Below are positions 24,095 to 32,277 of a stretch of DNA of 64,000 nucleotides, piece by piece. Every line of letters begins with the position of its first letter. Position 1 is the first letter of the stretch. The notes under the pieces are model-generated. The model saw only the letters and a list, made by a program, of their open reading frames with translations, was not told the origin of the DNA and did no database searches. The stretch is from assembly GCA_028868375.1 (NCBI GenBank), contig JAGWUP010000006.1, forward strand, positions 103,576 through 167,575. Direction: 5' to 3'. The position numbers were made by a program, and so were the translations under genes. Source of the DNA: Elusimicrobiota bacterium (GTDB lineage Bacteria > Elusimicrobiota > Elusimicrobia > UBA1565 > UBA9628).

Positions 24095-27000
24095 GTGGGC
24101 AAGGAATCGGAAGTCGTTCTCGGACTCGATATCGGCACGAACTCGCTGGGATGGGCCTTGGTCAAAGGGGAGCGCGAAATCCTCGGCATGGGAGTGCGCG
24201 TCTTTAAGGCAGGAAGCGAAGGCGACATTTCCTCGGGCAAGGACGAGCCGCTCAACGCAGAGCGCCGCGCCAAGCGCCAGATCCGCCGCCAGCTTTGGCG
24301 GCGCGCGCGCAGGCTCGAGGTCGTCTTCAACGCGCTCAAACGAGCCAAGCTGATCCCTACGGATGCCCAGAGCGACGCTCAGGGGCGACACGAAGCCCTT
24401 GAAAAGCTGGACGACGAATTTCGTGCCAAGCACCTTCCTCCGGGTGACCATCGCGCAGCGCAACTACTTCCCTATATATTGCGCGACAAAGCGTTGAACG
24501 GAGCGCTTGAACCGTTCGCCATCGGCCGCGCACTCTATCACTTAGCCCAACGACGTGGTTTCCAGAGCAACCGAAAATCAGCCCAAAAGAAGGATGAGGA
24601 ACTTGGGCAAGTGAAAAGCTCGATCGCGACCCTCGACCAGTCCATCAAGAATTCGGGTGCGCGAACGCTCGGAGAGTATTTTTCGGGACTCGATCCTGAG
24701 AAGGACAAACTCCGCCGCCGCTGGACAGCCCGGCAGATGCTCGCCGATGAGTTCGGGGCCATTTGGTGCGCACAGGCCAGGCACCATCCGGCCCTATTAA
24801 CTGAAAGCGCGAAGAAATCCATCTGCAAGGCCATCTTCCGCCAGCGCCCTCTCAAAAGCCAGAAGCATCTCATCGGCAAATGCCCATTCGAGACCGATCG
24901 GCCGCGTTCCGCCATCGCACTCCTGGAAACCCAGCGCTTCCGCCTTCTCCAAAAGGTCAATGACCTGCGCCTCATCATGCCGGAGGGGGAAATCGGTCTC
25001 TCGACAGATAAAAGAAAGAATGTCATAGACGCGCTCGAAAGGGAAGGCGACATGACCTTCGCCAAGCTGCGCAAGCTTCTCGGCCTTCCAAAAAACGCGG
25101 CCTTTAACCTCCAGCGCGGAGAGGAGACAAGGCTTCCAGGCAACCGAACCGCCGCCAAAATCCGCGCGGCCATTGGTGAGCGTTGGGACGCGATGACGGC
25201 CGAGGAACGAGCCCGACTCGTCGAGGACATGCGCAGCATCCAATCCGAATCCGCCTTCGTCAAACGGATGGCGGGACATTGGGGTTTCGCTACCGAGAAG
25301 GTCCAGGCGCTGTCCGACACAGTTTTGGAGGACGGCTACGGAGCGCTGTCCCTGCGTGCCGTCCGCAAGCTCCTGCCGGAGTTGGAGGGGGGGATGCAAT
25401 ACGCGACGGCGGTCAAACGGGTCTATCCCGGTCGATCCGGTACGCCCAAGCCTGTCGATATCCTCCCCCTGCCTCCGAAACTGCGAAATCCGGTCGTTGA
25501 GAAATCCGTCGCGCAGGTTCGGCGCGTTGTCAACGCCTTGGTTGCGAAACACGGCAAGCCCGATGTTATCCGTGTGGAGCTTGCCCGGGACTTGAAGACA
25601 CCGCGCAAGATCCGTGAGGAACGCTCCAAGCGCATGCGCGCCCAGCAAAAGGAACGCGAAAAGGCCTCCCAGAAAATCGTCATTGACACCGGCATCAAGA
25701 GCCCCTCGCGGGGCGACATCGAGAAATACCTCCTCGCGCTGGAGTGCGACTTCACTTGTCCTTACACGAATAAACGATTCTCTATAAGCGACTTATTCGG
25801 CGGCCAAGTGGATGTGGAGCACATCATCCCTTTCCACCGGAGCCTGGACGACTCCTTCTCCAACAAAACATTGTGCGAAGCCAATGAGAACCGCCAAGTC
25901 AAGAAAGGGAAGACCCCTTTCGAGGCCTATTCCAACACCCCGAAATGGGCTGGCATCCTGGAGCGCGTCAAGCGCTTCAAGGGCAACGCCGGCAAGGAGA
26001 AACTGCGGCGCTTCGAGATGGATACCGAGGAAGTCATGGAACGCTTCGAGACGTTCGCCTCGCGACAATTGAATGATACCCGCTATGCCAGCCGCGAGGC
26101 GGGGACTTACCTTGGCGCGCTGTTCGGCTGCCGAGCCGATCAACCTGGCGTGGACGGGGAGGGCAAAAGGCGCGTGTCGGCCGGAGCAGGGCAAGTGACC
26201 GCCACGCTTCGTGCTGAATGGGGCCTCAACAAGCTGCTCAACACCGAGAACATCAAGTCTCGCGACGACCACCGCCACCACGCCGTGGACGCACTGGTCG
26301 TGGCGCTCTCGAACCCAGCGCGCGTTAAAAACCTCTCCGACGCCGCGGCGGGTGCCGCCGCCGCCAAGCGCCGGCGCTACGCGCCGCTCGAAGCTCCATG
26401 GAATGGATTTCTCGATGACGCCCGAAAGGCCGTCTCCTCCGTGATCGTCTCGCCTGCCGTTTCCAGGAAAGTCAGCGGCGCGCTCCACGAAGAGACACTC
26501 TACAGCCCTCTTAAAAAGGACGAGTCTGGACGCCCCTGCGTTCACGTTCGCAAAGAACTGGGCGATCAGTTCAAAGCAGTGGACGACATCGTGGATCCAG
26601 CCGTGCGTGAGGCCGTCAAGGCGCACCTGCTAGCGCGCGGCAACGACCCCAAGAAGGCCTTCAGCGACCCCGCCGATCTCCCTCATCTTAAGAGCGGCAC
26701 GCCCATCAAGCGCGTTCGCATCCGAGTCCATCAGAGCGCCACGCCTATCTCGAAGGGATATCGAGAGCGCTTTGTCATGACCGGCGCTAACCACCACATG
26801 GAAGTCTTCGAGAAAGATGGCAAATGGGACGCCGAAGTCGTGACCCTGTTTGAGGCCCACCGCCGCCTGCGCGCCAATGAGTCCATTATTCGCCGCGACC
26901 ACGGCGAAGGAACAAAATACGTTTTCACTCTCCACAACGGGGAGGTCCTGGAACTCGACCAAGCGGAAGGCAAGCGTGGTTTGTTCGTCATTCGCTCGCT

Positions 27001-27190
27001 CAACACTCTCCTTCAGAATGCCCGATGCTATCCGCGTGTCGAGATGACCTCCCTGACCGATGCGCGACTTGGGAAAGACATCAAAAAAACAAAAAGATGG
27101 GGCACCTACCTCCTGAATCCTCTCCGGAAGCTTCAACCAAAAAAATTCGTGGTTAGCCCCACCGGCGAATTGATTCCTTCGCGTGAATAG
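24095..27190 (+). CDS. cas9: CRISPR-associated endonuclease Cas9, type II-C
   Basis: About 1031 residues, in the compact II-C range. RuvC-I LGLDIGTNSLGWALV (catalytic Asp) is followed by the Arg-rich bridge helix (RRAKRQIRRQLWRRARRLE), a REC lobe to about residue 460 and RuvC-II with VIRVELARDLK. The HNH domain has VEHIIPFHRSLDDSFSNKTL (His and Asn present), RuvC-III has HRHHAVDALVVALSN (His and Asp), and a C-terminal PAM-interacting region of about 260 residues follows. All nuclease residues are intact. I prefer the GTG at 24095, with GGAGGA 4 nt upstream, over the GTG at 24083. The stop overlaps the cas1 start by 8 bp. Visibly less GC-rich than flanking genes. Confidence 0.96.
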   Translation: MGKESEVVLGLDIGTNSLGWALVKGEREILGMGVRVFKAGSEGDISSGKDEPLNAERRAKRQIRRQLWRRARRLEVVFNALKRAKLIPTDAQSDAQGRHEALEKLDDEFRAKHLPPGDHRAAQLLPYILRDKALNGALEPFAIGRALYHLAQRRGFQSNRKSAQKKDEELGQVKSSIATLDQSIKNSGARTLGEYFSGLDPEKDKLRRRWTARQMLADEFGAIWCAQARHHPALLTESAKKSICKAIFRQRPLKSQKHLIGKCPFETDRPRSAIALLETQRFRLLQKVNDLRLIMPEGEIGLSTDKRKNVIDALEREGDMTFAKLRKLLGLPKNAAFNLQRGEETRLPGNRTAAKIRAAIGERWDAMTAEERARLVEDMRSIQSESAFVKRMAGHWGFATEKVQALSDTVLEDGYGALSLRAVRKLLPELEGGMQYATAVKRVYPGRSGTPKPVDILPLPPKLRNPVVEKSVAQVRRVVNALVAKHGKPDVIRVELARDLKTPRKIREERSKRMRAQQKEREKASQKIVIDTGIKSPSRGDIEKYLLALECDFTCPYTNKRFSISDLFGGQVDVEHIIPFHRSLDDSFSNKTLCEANENRQVKKGKTPFEAYSNTPKWAGILERVKRFKGNAGKEKLRRFEMDTEEVMERFETFASRQLNDTRYASREAGTYLGALFGCRADQPGVDGEGKRRVSAGAGQVTATLRAEWGLNKLLNTENIKSRDDHRHHAVDALVVALSNPARVKNLSDAAAGAAAAKRRRYAPLEAPWNGFLDDARKAVSSVIVSPAVSRKVSGALHEETLYSPLKKDESGRPCVHVRKELGDQFKAVDDIVDPAVREAVKAHLLARGNDPKKAFSDPADLPHLKSGTPIKRVRIRVHQSATPISKGYRERFVMTGANHHMEVFEKDGKWDAEVVTLFEAHRRLRANESIIRRDHGEGTKYVFTLHNGEVLELDQAEGKRGLFVIRSLNTLLQNARCYPRVEMTSLTDARLGKDIKKTKRWGTYLLNPLRKLQPKKFVVSPTGELIPSRE

Positions 27191-28088
27191 AATCCTCGAC
27201 CTCTCCGAGCGTCCGGCCCAGGTCCACTTGGACACTGGGGCACTCAAGCTGGATTGGGAAGATGGGACAAGCGCGCGGGTGCCAATCCAAGACTTAGCCG
27301 CCGTGGTTTCCTCTCATCCGTCCGGCTCCTTCAGTCATCGCTCGCTGGCGGCGCTTTCCACAATGGGGATCCCGGTTGTGCTTTGCGATGAGAAGCGGCT
27401 TCCTTGCGGCATGCTGATTCCCTTGACAGGCAACTTCGCCCAAGCAGAACGACAGGTCAAACAGGCCGAAGCGCCGTTACCGAAAAAGAAGCGCGCCTGG
27501 CAGAGCATCGTTCGTGCCAAGATCCGTGCTCAAGTCGCGACCTTGGAACGGCTTGGAAGACCTGAACCGGGGCTGGCCGGGCTTATCACGCAAGTCCGTT
27601 CAGGCGATCCAGATAATATTGAGGCCCAAGCGGCTCGCCGCTACTGGATCAGGATTTTCGGCGACGAGTCTTTCCGCCGCGTCCGCGAAGCCGAGGACCT
27701 TAATCGGCATCTAAATTACGGCTACGCTGTCCTGCGCGCCATCGTGGCGCGCGCAATCTGCGCGGCCGGACTACATCCGACCTTGGGCGTCCACCATCAC
27801 AACCGCTACGACTCCCTTGCTCTCGTCAGCGACTTAATGGAGCCGTTCCGTCCAGTGGTCGATGAGATCGCGGCTCGTATCGGCACCCGAGACGGGATGA
27901 GAGTTAGTTTAACGAGGGCTCACAAAGCGGAACTTCTCTCTGTACTGACCGGCTATTTTCAAGCCGACGACGAACGCCGGACTCTGTTCGATTGGTCGAC
28001 CCGTATGGCCGACTCGCTGGTGAAAGTCTATGCCCAAGAAGCCGAAGACATCGTCATTCCTGACATTGTCGCGCCATACCAAACGTGA
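27183..28088 (+). CDS. cas1: CRISPR adaptation integrase Cas1 (type II)
   Basis: 301 residues. An N-terminal beta domain precedes the helical catalytic domain, with the metal ligands Glu in DNIEAQAARRYW (about residue 145), His in LGVHHHNRYDSL (about 204) and Asp/Glu in SDLMEPFRPVVDE (about 218). It integrates new spacers together with Cas2. The GTG start overlaps the end of cas9 (8 bp), so the cas genes form one operon. No csn2 or cas4 follows, which defines subtype II-C. Confidence 0.95.
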   Translation: MNRILDLSERPAQVHLDTGALKLDWEDGTSARVPIQDLAAVVSSHPSGSFSHRSLAALSTMGIPVVLCDEKRLPCGMLIPLTGNFAQAERQVKQAEAPLPKKKRAWQSIVRAKIRAQVATLERLGRPEPGLAGLITQVRSGDPDNIEAQAARRYWIRIFGDESFRRVREAEDLNRHLNYGYAVLRAIVARAICAAGLHPTLGVHHHNRYDSLALVSDLMEPFRPVVDEIAARIGTRDGMRVSLTRAHKAELLSVLTGYFQADDERRTLFDWSTRMADSLVKVYAQEAEDIVIPDIVAPYQT

Positions 28089-28113
28089 TATCCCGCCCTC
28101 GAAATACCAGGCC

Positions 28114-28419
28114 ATGTGGCTCTTCGCGCTCTTCGATCTTCCCGTGGACGACAGAAAAGCCCGAAAGGAGTATGCGCGGTTCCGAAAAAGCCTCCAGCGC
28201 GAAGGCTTCGAGATGCTTCAATTCTCAGTCTATGCTCGGTATTGCCCGAGTGAGGAATCCAGCGACACTCATCGCCGCCATGTCCACACGGTCTTGCCGC
28301 CGTATGGCCAAGTCCGGTTACTCAGTGTGACGGACCAGCAGTTCGCCAAAATGGAAGTTTTCTTTGGAGAAAAACGCCAGGAAACGGAGGACCCGCCCCT
28401 TCAATTCATGCTTTTCTGA
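28114..28419 (+). CDS. cas2: CRISPR adaptation protein Cas2
   Basis: 102 residues from the ATG at 28114 (MWLFALFDLPVDDRKARKEY): the ferredoxin-like fold with the FDLP Asp, FRKSLQREGFEMLQFSVYAR and the C-terminal PPLQFMLF strand typical of type II Cas2. An in-frame ATG at 28030 inside cas1 would add 28 basic residues that are not family-like, so I prefer the shorter form. The array begins 51 bp after the stop. Confidence 0.92.
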   Translation: MWLFALFDLPVDDRKARKEYARFRKSLQREGFEMLQFSVYARYCPSEESSDTHRRHVHTVLPPYGQVRLLSVTDQQFAKMEVFFGEKRQETEDPPLQFMLF

Positions 28420-28469
28420 AGTTTGGGCAGCAAGAAGCCCCGGGAAACTCATCATTTCCCGGGGCTCCA

Positions 28470-29096
28470 ATTATACCTGAGCGACGATTCCCCGCAGGCC
28501 CCAGCAGATGTTCCCACCAGGCCAACGATTTCCAAATTATACCTGAGCGACGATTCCCCGCAGGCCCCAGCCTGGCAGGCGTGGGCATCGAGGACTATCC
28601 ATTATACCTGAGCGACGATTCCCCGCAGGCCCCAGCACGGTTCGCACATTACCGGCATTCCGGGAGATTATACCTGAGCGACGATTCCCCGCAGGCCCCA
28701 GCCTCGATGGCGGCATCCACGCCTGGGTATGAATTATACCTGAGCGACGATTCCCCGCAGGCCCCAGCAGGAAGCCTGAGGCGTCGATCCCCCAGTGATT
28801 ATACCTGAGCGACGATTCCCCGCAGGCCCCAGCAGACACTTGCGCGACATAAACCGGATGCTATTATACCTGAGCGACGATTCCCCGCAGGCCCCAGCAT
28901 CTATGAGACGCTACTATCTACCGACAAGATTATACCTGAGCGACGATTCCCCGCAGGCCCCAGCTCCTCTCCTCTGGCCCGTCTCGCTCTCCTATTATAC
29001 CTGAGCGACGATTCCCCGCAGGCCCCAGCTACCTACTCGATCACTTGTCAACCCCCCTGTATTATACCTGAGCGACGATTCCCCGCAGGCCCCAGC
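28470..29096 (-). CRISPR. Type II-C CRISPR array, 10 repeats and 9 spacers
   Basis: Ten identical 36-bp repeats start at 28470, 28536, 28601, 28667, 28733, 28798, 28863, 28929, 28994 and 29061, separated by nine unique spacers of 29-31 nt. On the plus strand a repeat begins ATTATACCTGAGCGACG and ends GCAGGCCCCAGC. The tracrRNA anti-repeat requires the transcript to run on the minus strand, where every repeat ends in GGTATAAT, a -10 box facing the next spacer. No degenerate terminal repeat marks the trailer end. Confidence 0.97.
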
Positions 29097-29137
29097 CACC
29101 AAGAACAGTCGGGCCGGTTCATTGTAGATTGTCTACT

Positions 29138-29215
29138 CAGGTGTGTTGGAGGCCGAGACACAAGCGGCGCCTTCTGGGCGACCGTGTCCTGGACGGACGT
29201 TATTCGCGACGCCGC
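29138..29215 (+). repeat. Element C fragment, right of CRISPR module
   Basis: GGAGGCCGAGACACAAGCGG, then CGCCTTCTGGGCGACCGTGT, then GGACGGACGTTATTCGCGAC match the right two thirds of element C (38640-38764) at about 85 percent by eye. The left arm is missing. The stretch 29097-29137 before it holds only the palindrome GTAGA-caa-TCTAC (about 29126-29138). Confidence 0.7.
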
Positions 29216-29246
29216 CGGCGTTCAACGCTAGCCTCGACAGGTTTCG

Positions 29247-29275
29247 TTGACTCTCCGTCGCGATGTTCATATAAT
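29247..29275 (+). promoter_or_regulatory. Sigma-70-type promoter of the rpsO-pnp operon
   Basis: -35 TTGACT (29247-29252), a 17-nt spacer and a consensus -10 TATAAT (29270-29275). The rpsO ATG is only 8 nt after the -10, so the mRNA would start at or within a base or two of the start codon. Confidence 0.9.
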
Positions 29276-29283
29276 GACGGATC

Positions 29284-29550
29284 ATGATAACGAAAGAAGC
29301 CAAAGCGGAAACCGTCAAGAAGCACGGCAAGAGCCCGGCCGACACCGGAGACGCGCAAGTCCAGATCGCACTGCTCACCGAGCGGATCAAGGAACTCTCC
29401 GGCCACATGAAGTCCAACAAGAAGGATTACGCCAGCCAGCTCGGCCTGCTCAAGCTCATCGGACGGCGCCGGCGCCTGTTGTCCTACCTTAAGAGAAGCG
29501 ATCTCGCGGCCTACGGCTCGCTGCTCAAGCAGCTCGAGTTGAGGAAATAG
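29284..29550 (+). CDS. rpsO: 30S ribosomal protein S15
   Basis: 88 residues, the normal S15 length: DTGDAQVQIALLTERIKELSGHM and the rRNA-binding LLKLIGRRRRLLSYLKRSD. It binds the central domain of 16S rRNA early in assembly. pnp follows 4 nt after the stop, the standard rpsO-pnp arrangement. The start codon directly follows a near-consensus promoter with no Shine-Dalgarno, so the long autoregulatory 5' leader known from E. coli rpsO cannot exist here. Confidence 0.97.
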   Translation: MITKEAKAETVKKHGKSPADTGDAQVQIALLTERIKELSGHMKSNKKDYASQLGLLKLIGRRRRLLSYLKRSDLAAYGSLLKQLELRK

Positions 29551-29554
29551 CCCG

Positions 29555-31777
29555 ATGGACATCCAAAAGATATCCCTACAGGAGACTGTAGGCGGCAAGA
29601 CCATCACTTTGCAGACCGGGACGATCGCCAAGCAGGCGGGCGGCTCGGTGACGACCCACCTCGGCGAGACCATCACGATCTCGGCGGCCACGGCCAACCA
29701 GCAGCCCAAGGAAGTCAGCTTCGTGCCCCTGACCTCCGACTACCGCGAGCGCACCTACGCGGCCGGGCGCATCCCCGGAGGATTTTTCAAGCGCGAGGCC
29801 AGGCCCCGCGAGAAGGAGACCCTGACCTCCCGGTTGATCGACCGCCCCATCCGCCCGCTCTTTCCGGAGGGGTGGAACTACGAGACGATGGTGCAGACCA
29901 TCGTCCTCTCCTCCGATCTCGAGAACGATCCCGACGTCGTCGCCATCAACGGCGCCTCCTGCGCCCTGCTGCTCAGCGACATCCCCTGGAACGGCCCCGT
30001 CTCCGCGGTGCGCATCGCCCGCGTCGACGGGCAGTTCGTGCTGTTTCCGACCTTCGAGCAGAGGGAGACGGCCGAGCTGGAGCTGGTCGTGGCGGGCAAG
30101 AAGGGAGCCCTGCTGATGGTCGAGGGAGCGGCGGCGGAAGTCTCGGAGGAGATATTCTCCGAGGCCCTGTCGATCGCCTCGCAGGCGATCGACTCTCTCT
30201 GCGCGCTGCAGCTCAAGGTCCTCGCGGCCTCCCAGGCCGCCGGGCGCGCCGTGGCCAAGCGGGAAATCAAGCCGGTCAAGGCCCCGCAGCACGTCGAGGA
30301 GTTGGTGACCGCGCGGCTTCTTAAACCGATCAAGGACGCGCTGCGCGCCAAGCTCGACAAGCACGGCCTGGACTCCGCGATCAAGGGCCTCAAGGAGCCC
30401 CTGAAGACCGAGCTGGAAGAGCGCGGAAAGTCCGATCCCCAGTGGGCCGATTCGGCGCGCTGGGTCTCCCATATCGTCGAGGACATCCTCTATCGAGAGA
30501 GCCGCTCCCTCACCCTCGTCGACCGCGTCCGTCCCGACGGCCGCGGCTTCGAGGAGATCCGCCCGATCACGATCTCCCTGCCGGTCCTGCCGCGCGTCCA
30601 CGGCTCGGTGCTCTTCACCCGGGGCCAGACGCAGGCCTTGGTGACGACCACCCTGGGCACGCCCGGCGACATGCAGGTCATGGACGTGCTCGAGGGAGAA
30701 TATAAGGAGCGCTTCCTCTTGCACTACAACTTTCCCGCCTTCTCGGTGGGCGAGGTGCGCCCGGAGCGGGGCCCCGGACGGCGCGAGATCGGGCACGGCG
30801 CCCTGGCGCGCCGCAGCCTGGCTGGCCTGCTGCCCCCGGAGGAGGAGTTCCCCTACACGGTCCGGGTGGTCTCGGAAATCCTGGACTCCAACGGCTCCTC
30901 CTCGATGGCTTCCGTCTGCGGCGGCTCCCTGGCCCTCTTCGACGCCGGGGTGCCGATGAAGGCCGCCTGCGCCGGCATCGCGATGGGCCTGGTGCTGGAA
31001 GCCGGCAAGTACGCCATCCTCACCGACATCGCCGGCATCGAGGACCACAACGGCGACATGGACTTCAAGGTCGCCGGCACCAGGAAGGGCATCACGGGCT
31101 TCCAGATGGACATGAAGATCGAGGGCCTCTCGATCCAGATCTTAAAGGAAGCCCTGGACCAGGCCAAGCGCGGGCGCCTCTTCATCCTGGACAAGATGGA
31201 CGCCGCGATCGCCAAGCCGCGCGAGCAGCTCTCGCAGTTCGCTCCAAGGCTCTACCGCCTGCAGATACCGGTCGACAAGATCGGGGCCCTCATCGGCCCC
31301 GGCGGCAAGAACATCCGCCGCCTCATCGAGACCTACGGGGTCTCGGTCGACGTCGAGGACGACGGCAGCGTCTACGTCGGCGGCGTCGATCCCCTGGGCT
31401 GCGACCAGGCCCGCGCGGAAGTCGAGGCGCTGACGATGGAGGCCGAGGTCGGCAAGATCTACAAGGGCCACGTGGTCTCCATCAAGGAGTTCGGCGCCTT
31501 CGTCGAGATCTTCCCGGGCCGCGAAGGCCTGCTGCACATCTCGCAGATCGACACCAAGCGCGTGGCGCGCGTCGAGGACGTCCTCAAGGAAGGCGACGAG
31601 GTGGAGGTCAAGTGCCTGGAGGTCGACGACTCCGGAAAGATCAGGCTCTCTCGCAAGGCCGTCATCGCCCCCGGCTCCGAGCTCTCCAGCCCCGGGCCTC
31701 GCCGGGACAATGACGGCGGGGGAGGCCGCGGCGGACCGCGCGGAGGCGGACACCACCGCGGAGGCCGGGGCCGCTAG
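29555..31777 (+). CDS. pnp: Polyribonucleotide nucleotidyltransferase
   Basis: 740 residues: two RNase PH-like domains (about 1-215 and 305-540; FTRGQTQALVTTTLGTPGD and ATRKGITGFQMDMKIEG-type phosphorolytic loop, here AGTRKGITGFQ), an intervening helical domain, KH (IGALIGPGGKNIRRLIE, about 560) and S1 (GKIYKGHVVSIKEFGAFVEI, about 630). It is a 3'-5' phosphorolytic exoribonuclease of the degradosome. The C-terminal tail is Gly/Arg-rich (GGGGRGGPRGGGHHRGGRGR), RGG-box-like, and may add RNA binding. Confidence 0.97.
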   Translation: MDIQKISLQETVGGKTITLQTGTIAKQAGGSVTTHLGETITISAATANQQPKEVSFVPLTSDYRERTYAAGRIPGGFFKREARPREKETLTSRLIDRPIRPLFPEGWNYETMVQTIVLSSDLENDPDVVAINGASCALLLSDIPWNGPVSAVRIARVDGQFVLFPTFEQRETAELELVVAGKKGALLMVEGAAAEVSEEIFSEALSIASQAIDSLCALQLKVLAASQAAGRAVAKREIKPVKAPQHVEELVTARLLKPIKDALRAKLDKHGLDSAIKGLKEPLKTELEERGKSDPQWADSARWVSHIVEDILYRESRSLTLVDRVRPDGRGFEEIRPITISLPVLPRVHGSVLFTRGQTQALVTTTLGTPGDMQVMDVLEGEYKERFLLHYNFPAFSVGEVRPERGPGRREIGHGALARRSLAGLLPPEEEFPYTVRVVSEILDSNGSSSMASVCGGSLALFDAGVPMKAACAGIAMGLVLEAGKYAILTDIAGIEDHNGDMDFKVAGTRKGITGFQMDMKIEGLSIQILKEALDQAKRGRLFILDKMDAAIAKPREQLSQFAPRLYRLQIPVDKIGALIGPGGKNIRRLIETYGVSVDVEDDGSVYVGGVDPLGCDQARAEVEALTMEAEVGKIYKGHVVSIKEFGAFVEIFPGREGLLHISQIDTKRVARVEDVLKEGDEVEVKCLEVDDSGKIRLSRKAVIAPGSELSSPGPRRDNDGGGGRGGPRGGGHHRGGRGR

Positions 31778-31779
31778 CC

Positions 31780-32268
31780 ATGGCGAGGAAGGCTCCCGCC
31801 GGCGGGCATCGCGAGAACGGCCAGGCCTTGGACAAGCTTAAGTCCGTCTACGAGTTCATGACCCGCCACGACCTGGAAAGCGTCGAGCTAGACCAGGAGG
31901 GCGCGCATCTAAAGCTGGTGCGCCGCCGAGCCGCCGCGCCCGTCCCGGTCCCGGTGCCCATGCCCTCCGCGGCCGCTGCCGCCGCCGCGCCGCTGCCGAC
32001 GGCCCCGGCCGCGCCTGAGATTCCCGCCGGGGGCCAGACGATCAAGGCCCCGATGATGGGCATCTTCTATCGCGCCTCCTCGCCCTCCAGCCCGCCCTTC
32101 GTCAAGGAGGGGGAGTCGGTCAAGCCGGGGCACGTCCTCTGCATGATCGAGGCCATGAAGGTGTTCAACGAGGTCAAGGCCGAATATCCCTGCACGATCC
32201 TCAAGACCCTGCTCGACAACGGAAAGCCGGTCAAGTCCGGGCAGGACCTCTTCTTGATCCAGCGCTAG
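31780..32268 (+). CDS. accB: Biotin carboxyl carrier protein of acetyl-CoA carboxylase
   Basis: 162 residues. A helical N-terminus (LDKLKSVYEFMTRHDLESVEL), an Ala/Pro linker (about 55-85) and a biotinyl domain with the IEAMKVFNEV biotin-lysine site and the AccB-type thumb (SPPFVKEGESVKPG). It carries carboxybiotin for malonyl-CoA synthesis. accC is not next to it, contrary to the usual accBC pair. It starts 2 nt after pnp. Confidence 0.93.
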   Translation: MARKAPAGGHRENGQALDKLKSVYEFMTRHDLESVELDQEGAHLKLVRRRAAAPVPVPVPMPSAAAAAAAPLPTAPAAPEIPAGGQTIKAPMMGIFYRASSPSSPPFVKEGESVKPGHVLCMIEAMKVFNEVKAEYPCTILKTLLDNGKPVKSGQDLFLIQR

Positions 32269-32277
32269 AGCAGGGTG

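Noticed and set aside
28423..29004. Open frames running through the CRISPR array
   Set aside because: Their translations are periodic copies of the repeat (LYLSDDSPQAPA or LGPAGNRRSGI); they are artefacts of the array.
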